64,000 bases of DNA from Pinus tabuliformis (taxonomy: Eukaryota; Streptophyta; Pinopsida; Pinales; Pinaceae), in contig CM062820.1 in NCBI GenBank assembly GCA_031772625.1, positions 90,628,988-90,692,987 of the forward strand, in the 5' to 3' direction. A program made the position numbers and the translations under genes. How positions within the stretch are numbered: the stretch's first letter is position 1; each line of letters starts with the position of its first letter. The notes beneath the pieces were generated by a model. The model was not told where the DNA came from and made no database searches. It saw only the letters and a list, made by a program, of their open reading frames with translations. Below, one piece after another: positions 9,522 to 21,985 of this stretch.

Positions 9522-9813
9522 TTTATATACTTTTGCCTCTGAACTATCATATGCAGCAGTCTTAACACAGCCAAATGAACAGAAAGTTGAAGCTCCTATG
9601 TCTTTCTTCATTTCAAATTTTCAAGGAACTGAATTAATCTATTATGGAGTAGAAAAGCAAGCTTTTTCAGTTTACAAAGCTATTAAGTATTTCAAGACTT
9701 TTCTCCTAAAAAATCATACTAAAGTCATTGTGCTTTTCTCAGCAGTTAGGCAATTACTTATTAAAAAAAATAGAAGAAAAAAGAGCTCACTGCCTTACAA
9801 GAATATGACTTAG
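9522..9813 (+). pseudogene. Ty3/gypsy RNase H of the RT-RH unit
   Basis: The frame reads YTFASELSYAAVLTQPNEQKVE, then PMSFFISNFQGTELIYYGVEKQAFSVYKAIK and the end of the domain. This is the standard gypsy RNase H: the first acidic position is not Asp here (TFAS), consistent with the partly degenerate RH of dual-RNase-H elements, and VEKQAF supplies the helix Glu. It stops at TAG 9811-9813. Together with 327-860 it shows that the parent element carried two RNase H domains on opposite sides of the RT. Confidence 0.82.
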
Positions 9814-9869
9814 AAATTAAACCTGCTAAAATTGTAAGTGTTCAAGGGTTTTGCAAATTGATTACATGA

Positions 9870-11240
9870 ATGAATGATACATCAGTTGATGAAGCCACAT
9901 GTAATATTGATCAAATCACAGAGGTACTTCCTGTTGATACTAAATCTCAATATGCTGACTTAATATTTTATTTAAAAAATGGTTATGCTCCATCTGAGAT
10001 TAATTTTAAAAGGAAGAGAGCCTTGAGATTAAAATCTAATCAATATCAAGTCATCAATGATGTTTTCTTTAGAAATAATTATGATTTTGTTTTGTTAAGA
10101 TGTTTGGAAAAGTTGAAGCATAAAAAGTCTTAAGAGAACTTCATGATAGGCTAGTTGGTGGAAATTACACTAGAGATACAACTGCTCATAAGATCCTACA
10201 TGTTGGATACTACTGGCCAAATTTATTAAAAGACACTCATATGTATGTAAGGAGATGCAAAATTTGTCAAACTACTTCAGGAAGACAAAAGAAACCATAA
10301 ATGTCTTTGCATTTTGTCAACATAGAACAACCTTTCAAACAATGGGGGTTAGAAACAATAGGTGATATCGTTCCTCATTCTTCCAAACAACATAAATACA
10401 TTTTGACTGCAACAGATTACTTTACGAAATGGGTAGAGGAAATATCTCTTAAGCTAGCCAATTCTTAGAGCATTATTGAATTCATTGATCAATTTATCAT
10501 TACCAGGTTTGGTATCCCTCTTGCTCTTATTTTTGACAATGCTTCTTATTTTTATGGAAATGCAATGACTGAATTTGCTCTAAATAGAGGATTTAATCTT
10601 AAGTATTCTGCAAATTACTACCCATAGGTAAATGGTCTAGTAGAATCCACAGATAAAAATATTAGCAGAATGATTAAACGAACCATTGACCAAAACCAAA
10701 GGAAGTGGAATAAGGCTTTGATATTTACTTTATGGGTCAATAAAATAACTCAGAAGACCTCTATAGGTACTTCTCCTTTTCATATAGTATATGGGAAAAA
10801 AGCTATCTGATCGCCTAATCTAGCTCTTCTCTCATTGGCCCTAATACAATTCATTCAAGAAAATCATTCTTCCGCTCTAAAATTAAGAATGTCTCAAATC
10901 CTTAAATTGGAAGAAGAAAGAAATAAATCCAAACAGGTCCATTCCCACCATCAATAGTTGGTCAAAGCTTCATTTGATATAAATTCAGTCAAAGATAAAA
11001 AAAAATGAAATTGGAGACTTGGTTTTGAAATGGGATAAAGTGCATGAGGATAAAGGAAAACATACTAAAATTCAAAAACTTTGGCTTGGTCCCTTTCATA
11101 TTTTTGAGAAGATAGGTCCATCAACTTTTATCTTGCAAGATTTGCAAGGGAAGAAAGAAACTCTTCTAGTTAATGGACTTATTCTAAAAAAAAAAATTCT
11201 TAAAAAAGAACATTTCTTCTCTTGTAAAATATGTAAATAA
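9870..11240 (+). pseudogene. Ty3/gypsy integrase
   Basis: Integrase signatures occur in order through frameshifts near 10115 and 10985. The zinc-binding HHCC is HDRLVGGNYTRDTTAHKILH with CKICQ (about 10141-10270). The core has TATDYFTKW (first Asp), IFDNASYF (second Asp), and YYP-stop-VNGLVEST (the Glu). The C-terminal GPY-like block is KLWLGPFHIFEKIGPSTFIL (11066-11130). In-frame stops lie at 10298, 10466, 10625 and others. No chromodomain follows, as expected for the Tat/Ogre side of gypsy rather than chromoviruses. The enzyme would insert element DNA into the host genome; this copy is dead. Confidence 0.9.
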
Positions 11241-13140
11241 ACTTATATGCAAAATAGTGTTCTTTTTTTTAGTATTAAGTAGTACACTTTTGAAGTATAC
11301 ATTGGAAGTTTATCTTCATTATTCAGGTATTAACTTAATCAAGCAATGATTTAGAAAGAAAATTATAAATTGAAATCTAGTATTGTATCTATTTTAAAAC
11401 TTTGAACGGTGATAACCATTTAATTGTGAAATCTTTTGGCTTGAAACTCTTAAAAAAATTGTTTGTTTGTAAATCGGTTTTGAAAAGTTATTTTTATAAA
11501 AGAAAATATTATTATGAAGCTTTAGCATCTTTAACTTAAATGGTCATCCAAAACTCTTAAGGAGTAAATGAAACCTCCCCATCCATTAATTTTAAATTTT
11601 TTAGAGTGTAATAAGAAATATAAAAAAGTTAAGAGGTCTCATCATGAGTCAGCTTATCATGATCATAGGAAACTAATGACATTGACATTATCACTACTGG
11701 AAACCATACCAAGATGATGGCTTATAGTAACAATACTATAAGACAAGAGGTCTCATTACGATCTGGTTTGTTCAATCTTATTATAACTTATGAATGACAT
11801 TAGCATCATCTGGCCACCAGATGAGGATAATGACTTTTAAGTAAAAAATTCAAAATAATAATAATAATAATACTAATAAAAGATATTTATTACCTCTAAA
11901 AAGGCTATTATGACATGGATGGGATACTGGTTCATTTTGATTAAATGGTAACCCTGTTGAGGCTATATACGCTTGTTGACAACAGTGTCTCTACCAATGA
12001 CTAATAAGTTTATTCTATATGCTAAGCTTCTAATACTTTTTACTTTACTTTTTCAACCTATTAGTGACTGATTTACACAATTAAGATTTTTATCTATAGA
12101 AAGCTCTGAAAAGCTTTACAATAAAATAAGTTGTTTCACTTCAAAGTTATTTATATTGATCTAAATTTTAATCATTTTTAACTTTAAAAAAAAAAATCTC
12201 GATAAAGATTAAAATCTATTTATTATTACAGAGATTAATTGTATCGTCCAGTGTGTCGCCAATTATTGTAGTACTCAACAACCCCCATTATCCTTAAATT
12301 TAGAATAAAAAATAATAATGGGGACCCTTTAAAGTTTTAGGAAAGAGTCCTTTCTTGTTTTAATAAAATAGGCCTAGTTTTAGATTTTTAGCTTTTAAAG
12401 AAAATCTTTTAAATAGGTATATTGCTAAAATAAAACCCTTATGAGGCTTAGGAACCTTTCCTTAGTGTTAAGAAAATAATGTGAAAATCTAAGAAATCTC
12501 GTTAAACTATATTTCGATTAAAAAACCTTTAAAACACACTGAAATTTTCTAAAGGTTGTTTGAATAAATAAGAGGAAATATAATAAATGTTGGTCCCACT
12601 AAAAGCTACATGTAAGTATTGATCGGCTTATCGGCATTGGAAATTTCAAAGTGAGTACCAATAGCAGCATCGTCGATAGAGAAACGTTGATAGTGATATT
12701 GCCGATCATAAAATGTCGACTGTGAAATGTTGATTGTGATATCACAGTTCATCACTTACCAGTATCACGTTCTATCAACTGACGAACGTCAATATCGCAT
12801 TCTGTTAACTCTCGATGTCCCAATAGCACATGTTCTGCATCCCTATTTGTGACCATATCAATGTAATATTGGAAAATAGCATATCGCAAAGTCATGTTCA
12901 TATCGTCTGATGCTGAAACACTGATAAAGAAAATCTCTGATATAATGACAAGTGTCAGCATCACGTGAACAAATGTTTGAAAATTAAATAGCCACTTTGT
13001 GTGTTTATAGTTTCGAGGTTTTAAACGATTTGCAATGATTTTGATATAATGTAGAAGGATTTTTCATTAAAACTTGCATTCAATTGATAAGACTCTTTGC
13101 GTTTTATGAGTTCTTGCCACTCATCATGGTTTGCTTTTTA
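11241..13140 (+). other. Non-coding spacer between integrase and extra ORF
   Basis: No coding frame was found. A degenerate direct repeat of about 118 bases begins AGAGGTCTCAT at about 11630 and 11750. A small (ATA)n run lies near 11855-11875. A region at 12660-12960 holds many short dyads, including the palindrome GTGATATCAC near 12739. The T-rich run TTTGCTTTTTAAG just before 13142 could be a splice acceptor for a sub-genomic RNA; this is a guess. Confidence 0.5.
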
Positions 13141-13141
13141 A

Positions 13142-14698
13142 GAGGTGAAGTCTGATAAACAACAGTTAAAGGAAATGTCAAGGATAATCAAAGCAAAGAG
13201 AAAGTTTGTAGTTCAGCCACATACAGTATTTCCTCTTGAAGAAGTTCACAAGATGGCACCATTGTTTACAGATACTACATGCACTCCATATGCATGGTCC
13301 TCCTCCTGGGAGATATACAAATTCTTCAAGGATAAAAGCCCAAGGGTAATTGAGAAACAGAGTGCTATTGCTGATGCTCCCACTGCGGATGTTAGCAATG
13401 CATGGAATGACGTAGCTAATTCATTTTTACATAGAATTGTTGCCTGTCCTAAAATTATACTCTATACAGACATGGTAAGATGGGTCATTAATAAACTGGA
13501 TATTACAGACAAAGTTTTTCTAACTCCCAAGAAAACAATTATTGGATCGTTCAAGGGGGAGGATTTAAGAAAAATGTATCATATACCTCCACCACAAAAG
13601 AGGTATGATACTCAATTTGTATAGAAGTTCATGCAGGAGAATCTAAACCCAACAGATCTTATCAGAGAATGGAGGAGGGACCCAAGAAAGCACAAATGAG
13701 AAGGTAGGGGTATGTATTCATTAGCCTCTATTGTTGGTCCTTTCTCTCATATGCCTGCTATGATGTGTCATCTCTATGGTTACCCAAATACACAGAAATT
13801 CTCAGAGGAATGGGTATCGCTTATAGAGGCCAATTTTGATGGCTATATCATGGATTGGGAAAATATTTTGTCTAATAATTTAGCTACTCAAATCCATAAT
13901 TACAGACAGAAGTGCAATGTTATTGAGAGAAATTTCCCCCCTTTCTTTATGAGCACCTATATCATGGACTCTATTTGTTTTTCTTATTATTTTCCATCTA
14001 TAGGTTGGAAGTGGACAATTCAATACCCTACCCCTATTTTTTTTTACCTTGATATCCTGTGGGAAACCAAGTATCATCCTCATTTTTATAAAATTTGTCA
14101 TGAAATTATCTTGCCCATCCACCAAGAGGTATTTGGCAGCAAAGCGCCTAGACTCTCCATTGAAGCTAATAAGGACTTAAAGCCATTAGGAAAGTGGTTT
14201 GGGGAAGAAACTTTTACTTATATTCGAGTTTTTGGCAGCCTTGCCCATCCTCATGTTTTGCCTCTTTTTGTTCTGGATAAATTACTGGCCAAAGAAATTT
14301 CCTACCAAACAATTATTAGTGGCTTGAATAAAGTACTCAAGGATGCCCAGAAAACTCTTTTTCCTTCCTTTCCTATCCCTCATGGTACATATACGTTGGA
14401 AAATTTCAAGCATGCTCAGCTTGAAATTGACCAAATTAAAGCTTTTATTTTTCCAACCATTCAAAACAGACAATATGATCCCAATGGTTTTGCGAAAGAT
14501 GTCATGGCACAAGCTCGAATCATGGAGTTTTCAAGCGAGCCTAATGAATGCGATGATTTATTTGAGATGGTTCCAGAATATTCTATGGTTCAAAATTTAG
14601 CAGTAGAATTCCTATATCCTGAAGGATGGATTAAGTTTAATCAATATCGAGAGTGGAGAATAACTCATCTGCTAGAAATTTTGTTAAGACGGTCTTAG
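13142..14698 (+). pseudogene. Extra 3' ORF of gypsy element, N-terminal globular part; unrecognised
   Basis: One frame runs about 518 codons, with stops only at 13622 (TAG) and 13697 (TGA) before TAG 14696. The first Met in frame is at 13175 and no ATG lies nearer the preceding TAA at 13139, so the true start may come from splicing. The protein is rich in W, Y, F and H (KWTIQYPTPIFFYLDILW, GWIKFNQYREW) and looks globular. It has no RT, protease, integrase, zinc-knuckle or transmembrane pattern. It lies downstream of integrase on the same strand and is linked to the coiled-coil part that follows. Extra ORFs of unknown role occur in plant Tat/Ogre elements; whether this belongs to one of those families could not be tested. 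Confidence 0.55.
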
Positions 14699-16280
14699 TA
14701 GAAGCCTGAAGTTTCAAGCACATCAAGCTCCTACTCAAAGAATCCAATTATTTCCCAAGTTTCAGAGATAGCCATTGTAGTCATTGAGCAAACCATGAAA
14801 ATCAGAGAACAAAATAATTTGGATGAAGTATGGGAGGAATTTAATCGTGTTTTATCTACTGAAGAAACTCAGGATGTAAATACAACAATCAACAAAGAAA
14901 CAGAGGAAGTCACATAAACTGAAGGGACAACCTCGTTCTATATTGAGGTTCCCGAAAAGACTATTGTTCTTGAGACTCCTGAAAAGACTAATGTTGATAA
15001 GTTTACCAATATAACTATTGTTGCTAAGGATATAGAAATTATCCCGACATTTCAGTGGATTGGAAATAGTCCTAAATATTGAAGAAATTCCTCCTCTGGA
15101 TGTATTCTACAGTCCAAAACATAAAGCAGTAATGAGCAGGTCAAGAAATAAGAGAAATCTAGAACAAGCACAAGCATCAGTTTTAGATGAGACTCCTTTT
15201 CAAGTTCTCTGGAAAGGAGCCCAAATAGCTCTTGATGAAGAATTAAACAGGCTTTCATAGTTTGTTGGAGCTTATGCTAGTGCTACTATTGACAAAGTAG
15301 TAGGAATGCAACTACTTATGAAGGAAAATGACCAAAGAATTATTAAATTAGAGCAAGATTTCCATAATGAAAGACAAGTGATTGAGAAACAAGGGCAAGT
15401 TAAACTTGCCGAGTTTCAAAAAAGTTTTGATAAATTAAAGTTACAATTTGAATTTGAAATCAAAGACAAAGATGAACAGGTACAACAACTGCAACGAAAG
15501 ATTAACCAGTTGAAGGATAGTCAATAAATAATTGAAGTCCGAAAGGAAGCAGGAGAACTGGATACACTCCTCACTAAGAAAAAAGTTGTATTTTGTCATA
15601 AATTAACTTTAATTCGTGATTTGTGTAAAACTAGTGATTGTTTAGTTAATGAGTTGTCCAATCTACAGACATTTTATGAAGAAATAGAAGAGAAAATCTT
15701 TGAGCATATACATTGGCAAGACAATACTGAAGGAAGATCAGTTGATCTTCCTCGAATGAAAGAATCTCAAACAGACATTGTTTTCGGTGACTGGGACATC
15801 AAAATGAAACGAGAAGAAATGGCCATTATCAGAGCCAGAAATCTTGCTTCAAACTTCACTGAATATATCACTGATACCTTACGGATGGCAAATCTAATAT
15901 AGGAATTTCCAAAGGAAACTTTGCGAAATGTCAAAACTCTGAAGAAATCATGGCAAGAAGCATCCAACAAGAAGGTCGAAGATATCCAAAGTTTATCAAA
16001 AGTGAACCTTGAAGGTTATTGGCATTTATTAGTGAAACCACATAGTCAGTGGATAGTGTTGAGGTGTCTGTATAATGAAATGACTCAACTCCTTCCAACA
16101 CTCAGTGATACAGTATTCACGAGACAGATGCACACGCACCTGATTCAAACCCCCACAACTAAATCCAATGACAGACATATGTGGACTCGGAGAACGAATG
16201 AAGAATCATCTTGGAGCACAGACATGAATTTCTTGTTGCAACAAATTGTTATCTTTAACTTTGCTTTATTTTTAGCTTAA
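14699..16280 (+). pseudogene. Extra 3' ORF of gypsy element, coiled-coil C-terminal part
   Basis: A frame change between 14698 and 15060 moves the reading to the next frame. It then stays open to 16280 with stops at 15258, 15525 and 15900. The segment at 15306-15524 is a strong heptad-like coiled coil (ENDQRIIKLEQDFHNERQ, then KDEQVQQLQRKINQLKDS). Acidic, helix-rich sequence follows, ending with a short hydrophobic C-terminus (IVIFNFALFLA). With the preceding entry it would form a protein of about 1,000 residues: globular domain, charged linker, coiled coil. The same strand, order and absence of any other element boundary suggest it belongs to the gypsy element, but a separate element cannot be excluded without the 3' LTR. 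Confidence 0.5.
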
Positions 16281-16999
16281 TTTGTTAAATTTTTTCTGAA
16301 GACTTTTATTTAGTTTACTATTTTTGTAATATTAATAGGCTATTTAAACCCCTTTCATGCATTTAGAAAGGGGTTCTGAATTTTTGAAAGACAACTTTTA
16401 ACTTGCACTATTGTTTAAGTCCAAAGTTATCTTATTGAGAAGTAGAACCTAAATCTATCTTTTTATGAGGAGAGTAATGATGTATCAGGTACTACTATCT
16501 TTATATTATTGCTATGTTTCATTGAAATCGATAGTGAATTTATTATAAGTTGTTTCATTATATAAATGCTTTGAAACCAATCATACATTGTCACTATTGA
16601 TGTGTAGGATTGTATTATTAGTGATTGTATATGAGATAACGAATTTTTATATGTGATTAAGTTTTAATCAACTAAATTAATTAACTATTTAATTGATTTA
16701 TTTTATCTTATTTGTTTTCCTTTTATAAAGTGTTTAATGATCTATATTGATGCATTCTTTTTGAAATCTTTCTATGAATCACATATAAAGAGATATTATT
16801 CCTAGGAAGTAAGTAGGATAAGTTTTAATTAGTAATATCATCTCTAGCTTTTAAATAATTCCATTAGTTTGATTGTGTTTCTATTAATTTATTATATCTC
16901 TCTAAATGGGAAACTCTTCCCTTTATCCCTAGTCGGACCTGCCATTTCCAATGGAAAAGGAGCTGCCTTAAGTTCCCAACCGGATGGTATTCCCCGATG
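16281..16999 (+). other. Probable 3' untranslated / LTR start of the first gypsy element
   Basis: A/T-rich and without frames. A purine run GAGGAGAGTAA directly before TGATGTATCAGG (about 16468) resembles a polypurine tract followed by an LTR start. A TATATAAATG lies at 16560. The 5' LTR is outside the window, so the boundary cannot be checked. Confidence 0.25.
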
Positions 17000-17463
17000 T
17001 TAAGGCAAATATATTCAAGCCTTCAACAAGGCCTTCATAACATTAACAATTTCATCCACTCCAAGAAATAACTTAGTTATGTCGTCATCATCATTCATTC
17101 TAAGGAATCAAATTGCATGCTATGAACTTGTAATTTAGCCAATTTTACTTTACCATCTCCTTCATGAATGTTTTTCAATTTATCACAAATTTCTTTGGTA
17201 TTATTAGAGTGCATTAATTTTATAAATTAGTATTCATCTAGCCCACTAAGGATGGAACTCATGGATTTTGCATTGAATGTACAATAAATCTTATCTTCTT
17301 TGTTACCCACTATAGGTGACTCTTCATAGCCATTCTCCACTGTGACCTAGACATCTGCACCAAGCAACATTAGATATGTCTTCATCCTTATTTTCCAAAA
17401 TGTATAATTAGTACCAATGAACAAAGGTGCTTCATTTGTTGAACATCCTTCCTGATTGGCCAT
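17000..17463 (-). pseudogene. Ty1/copia gag, N-terminal part
   Basis: Reading the minus strand from ATG 17463-17461 gives MANQEGCSTNEAPLFIGTN, then YTFWKIRMKTYLMLLGADV, a stop, and later KLAKLQVHSMQFDSL. This is the start of a plant copia gag (F.G.NY..W...M..YL pattern), with two stops and a frameshift near 17090. About 48 bases upstream is a primer binding site for initiator tRNA-Met, so this is the 5' end of a minus-strand copia element. The rest of the element to the left is missing: the match fades before 17000. Confidence 0.82.
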
Positions 17464-17510
17464 TCTTATGCACTAAATATTTCTTCTAGCACTTAGGCTA
17501 TAACAAAAGG

Positions 17511-17531
17511 AACCTGCTCTAATACCAATGG
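17511..17531 (-). promoter_or_regulatory. Primer binding site (tRNA-Met) of minus-strand copia element
   Basis: The minus strand reads TTGGTATTAGAGCAGGTT, one change from the usual TGGTATCAGAGC complementary to the 3' end of initiator tRNA-Met. It directly follows TTCATCCA, the expected ..CA end of an LTR. Confidence 0.85.
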
Positions 17532-18780
17532 ATGAATACTTAGCAATTAGTGGGTGGGCGAGTGACTTAGTAGTGTCTTTTAAATGATCAAATTCAAATT
17601 ATTTTAAAATCTTTTAATATATTCTTTTGCAGTCAGAAGAGTTGTATATGTGTTCAAAATTTAATAATGAGTTCATAGTAATACACACAAGAAAGAAATT
17701 CAACACATGTAGACACCAGATATAAGTGGAAACCGATAAAAGGAAAAACCATGAATTTTTGTTGTAGTGATGTGAAGGCAAGCTCCTACTCCCTCTTTTA
17801 CATTAATTTTTTGTAGAATTATACCTACATGAGGCTTCTACGTCGATCTTATTTACAACCTACAACTTGTTGGTAAGATCCCACTTCCTCTTCTATTGGC
17901 TCCAACCTACTCTTTTTTCAGGCTAATACCTAAAAGGAGACAAAAATCCCCTAAGAAAATACAAATCCAACTTGTTGGCTACCTGGTATTTGTCATTGTT
18001 ATGATTTCTGTTTCTGTCCTCTTTTGAATTTCTTATCTTCTCTACTTCTCTTCCTCAATTGTGCTTCACTTTTGCTCCTTTTTCTTTCTCCCTTTACCAG
18101 GAAATTCATGAATTTTTGTATGACAAAATTTAGTTCTCTAGAAATATAACATTCATAAATGCATATTTTTATACAAAGGGATTACTAACTATTTATTTTC
18201 CATGCAAGAATCTAAAATGAAAGGTTGCCTCTTTGAATTCTAAGGTCCTTTGTGCTCTACCTCTTCATTTTTGAATTCAAAGATGAAGTCAAGACAAATG
18301 GATTTTGTAATATTAAAAAAGACTGGAATAATACAAGCCATCAACAATGACTGCACTATATGGCTTATAAATGTACATTCAACACATATTATTACACTAT
18401 ATAGTGCCTTCTTACATATGTAAACTTAGCATATAGGATTCTGTAAGCTGATAATATTAAATGAAAATGTCAATGTTTCCAAACCTTGTTCTAAATTTAC
18501 TTTGAATTCATAGTATTGTTGGTTTGATCAGCCTTACACACCACTATAATCAATCATTGAATCACACTATAATTAACCTTTCAATCCATAGTAATCAAAC
18601 CTCATTGGATCAACCTCACACATCACTTTAATCAGCCTTGGATCGACCTTAAATATTCATTACTAAAATCAGCCGTGAGTATTCAATTGACATCAAATTT
18701 TTAGTCACTTGACATCAATGTCAATGTTACCAAAAATGAAAACATAAAGAAAGTTACATATGACTTCCATTGGAAATGGT
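17532..18780 (-). repeat. Probable 5' LTR of the minus-strand copia fragment
   Basis: On the minus strand this sequence ends in CA right before the primer site. No second copy is present, so the outer end is not defined and may lie anywhere up to about 18780. The sequence at 18520-18690 has degenerate short repeats (ATCA(A/G)CCTCACACATCAC, ATCAGCCTT...). No genes were found. Confidence 0.4.
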
Positions 18781-19059
18781 CCACATACCTGCAATAATTC
18801 CACTTGAACATCAAATACAATAAGGGTAGAAAACATCATGTTGAAAATTGCCTCAATCGGCCCCTGATTGTGTTAATAACCATAATTCTTAACTCTTGTA
18901 GGCATGATACCTATAGGCAACCACAATTATACCACAATGAATCTAACTTCACTGCCACATACCAGATGTTGACTGTAGGTAAACAAGTTCCAAACTTCCA
19001 CCTATAGGAAGCACTCTTGTACCAAATGAACTAACTTTGCGCTCCTTCAACTGATCATT

Positions 19060-20380
19060 CCTAGATGATATGGGAGCGACAATATAGTCAAGTGGCAAGG
19101 CACTTTGTGTGGAGAGGATAGTAGAAATACTTTAGAAGTATTTCTACTAGACAACCTTTAACATGACGTAAATAAGTATATCATATCATGCACTCTTTGT
19201 GCCATTGCTAAACTAGCCATCAAGAAACAGGGGTTTTACACTTCTCTACCTACCCTACACAAGCCTTAGGAGTTAGTCTACATGGATTACATGTCAATTT
19301 TTCCCACCACTAAGCATGGTACAATTGTGTGTTTGTGGTTGCCAATCAGTTCTTCAAGATGGTCGTTTTGGCACCATGCAAGAAAAGTATCACAAATGAA
19401 ACCACTGTTAAACCATTCTTTGAGTGTGTTTTGGTTAATTTTGGGGTACAACCTCAGACCATAATTTCATATATGAATAGCAGGTTCCTCAATAGCTTCT
19501 TCTCTATATTATTGTCTCTGATGGATGCCAAGTTGACCAAATTGTCTACCTTTCATCCCCAAACATGTGGAAAAATAATTGTCAATAGGATTATTGCACA
19601 TATATTTGGCATGTACAACCTGAAGCCTTAATATGCATGGGGAATAATACTTCCATATTTTCAACATATCTATAATAAATCCCTCCACAACCATATTGAC
19701 CACAATGATTTTCAGGTGTGCTTGGGGTTCCAACCATTGGCCTCAATTGATGTAGCTATGTTTGTTGCAACTTCATTAATAGAGTCCTCCCAAGATCAAG
19801 TCACAGGGACATAGAAAAGCCAAATTTGTTGAATGGATCCAACACCTCCAACAACAAGTTCATGATATCTTGCCAAGTACAAGCAGCGACCTAACTAAAC
19901 CAGGGTTCCACAGAAGTTTTAGGTTGTTGATAAGGTGTGGTTGCATTTATAGAAAGAGTGCCTCACAAGCCACCATAGGAAGCTCAGACCACTCCAATAT
20001 GGACCTTACACAATCATAAGGGTTGTGGGTGATTTTTTTTTAATTGAGTATTCCCCCATTCCTTGGCTTTCACCGAATATTTAATGTGGAGTTGCTTTGA
20101 CCATATTTTCCACCTTTATTGGACACCTCAAAGGTATCTGAGCATTTGGTGCCCATAGAACTGAATCCTAACTACATTGAATAGGCTACAATGAATCGAA
20201 TCATAGACACCAAGATAAAGGATATTTTCCAACAGCATATACAACTCTACCAAGTTGTTCAATCAGGGTAACTTCTTCATTAGGGAAAGTGGCTCACCAA
20301 GAGCCAAATTTAATAGAAGTTTCCCAATTTGACAAGGGAACTTAACATAATGGGGACTATTTCTTCCTTGGGGGGGACCA
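19060..20380 (+). pseudogene. Decayed chromovirus integrase with chromodomain
   Basis: The + strand gives YMDYMSIFPTTKHG, then FVVANQFFKMVVLAPCKKS, VNFGVQPQTIISYMNSRFL, and LTKLSTFHPQTCGKIIVNRI, which correspond to the catalytic core. HNDFQVCLGFQPLASIDVA and KYKQR...VVDKVWLHL...LRPLQYGPYTI, the GPY/F module, follow. Remnants near 20140-20330 (EHLVPIELNPNYIE, LLHQGKW-like, FPNLTREL) fit a chromodomain. Many stops and frameshifts are present. At 19075-19260 an upstream decayed zinc-binding region may remain. This order is that of a Ty3/gypsy chromovirus, a different lineage from the element at 1-16 kb. A G run (TTGGGGGGGACC, 20368-20379) after the chromodomain could be its polypurine tract. Confidence 0.78.
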
Positions 20381-20786
20381 ATACAAGTGGATATCAGTGA
20401 CCACTGACCTCTTCCACTAACTCAATGGTTCTATATCTTCTTGACAATTTTCTTATAGTTTTTTTTGGGTCCCAAACTTCCAAGGTTATTTTGAGGACCA
20501 AAATGATGTTTTTTAGCAACTCGTGCGACCAAAGGTGGCCATGGAATCCCCAAGCCCTAGTCAAAACTTGAATTCCTTGGATATTGTTTTCCAATGATCT
20601 ATTATGTGCCCCAAATAAATATTGTATGTAAAATTTGTGCCCCTAAGAAGTTGATGTACTAACTGACCACCTTAGGACATAGAAACCTTTTGGCACTTCA
20701 TTGTCTAGGGTTATCTATTTATGTTAAAAGAACACTATTTTGAACTCTTCTAATATCTTTTGTGAATGCATGTTGTTGCCATCTCT
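20381..20786 (+). other. Unassigned sequence after chromovirus
   Basis: No gene seen. The + strand reads as decayed protein-like sequence in patches but nothing recognisable. It could be a remnant 3' LTR if the G run at 20370 is a polypurine tract. Confidence 0.3.
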
Positions 20787-21283
20787 TGGAACATGCAGCT
20801 GTATGTTGGTAAAATTCTTCAGGAGCAGGGCCATTGTGGAACACTGATACCCAATAGTCTCCACTGATTGCCATGAGCATGCTATATGATGGTTTTGAGG
20901 CAAGGATATGCCTTGGTTTTTGTATGCTTCAATGCGAGGAAGCCTTGCCAAGGGATGGACTTCCCAAGATGGGGGTGCCAATGGAACTTGGAAGGTGAGT
21001 GACTACACGAAAGCACTGATCGGATTGCCCGAGGGATTGTGTAGCAGAGAAGGAAAGGTTAGGGATATATCGTTTTTAGTCATTTTCATTTCCATATGGA
21101 ATCAAATGGACATTGGGAGTGATCCTTGGGACAATGAGACGGTATCTGTTCACTAAGAGGACATGTGGCACATGCTTGTAGCGCTGGACATTGGATGTAG
21201 TTTGAACATGGCGGTGGATTATGGACTTCTTGGGAAGGAGGTGAATCCTAGTATTACTTAAGGGTGGAGTTGTGAGCCTATGG

Positions 21284-21702
<419 letters not shown>

Positions 21703-21985
21703 AAATATTGTATCAAGTTGGTTTATAAAGCTCCATAAACAATATGGTTATTTGTTGGTTGAAGAAAATGTGTATGTGTATATGTGGTTATTGTAAATAC
21801 TGTAATGAGCTATGTTATAAAGCTCCAAAATGGTATGATTGTCATGTTTCAGCAGTGGTCATTGTAAATACTACAATGAGTTGTGTTATAAAGCTCCATG
21901 GGTAGTATGTTTTGTTTTCAACAGTCTTGTTGGTTATAGGTGTCATTGAACACCGAGGACGGTGTTCCCCTAAGGGGGAGGGTTC

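Noticed and set aside
12660..12960. Cluster of small dyads (for example GTGATATCAC) as a possible hairpin element
   Set aside because: Arms match only in short pieces; no consistent ends or target duplication.
16942..18779. Inverted 14-base match CCATTTCCAATGGA / TCCATTGGAAATGG at 16942 and 18766
   Set aside because: Striking, but only 14 bases in A/T-rich DNA and itself nearly palindromic; no extended match found to support a transposon end.
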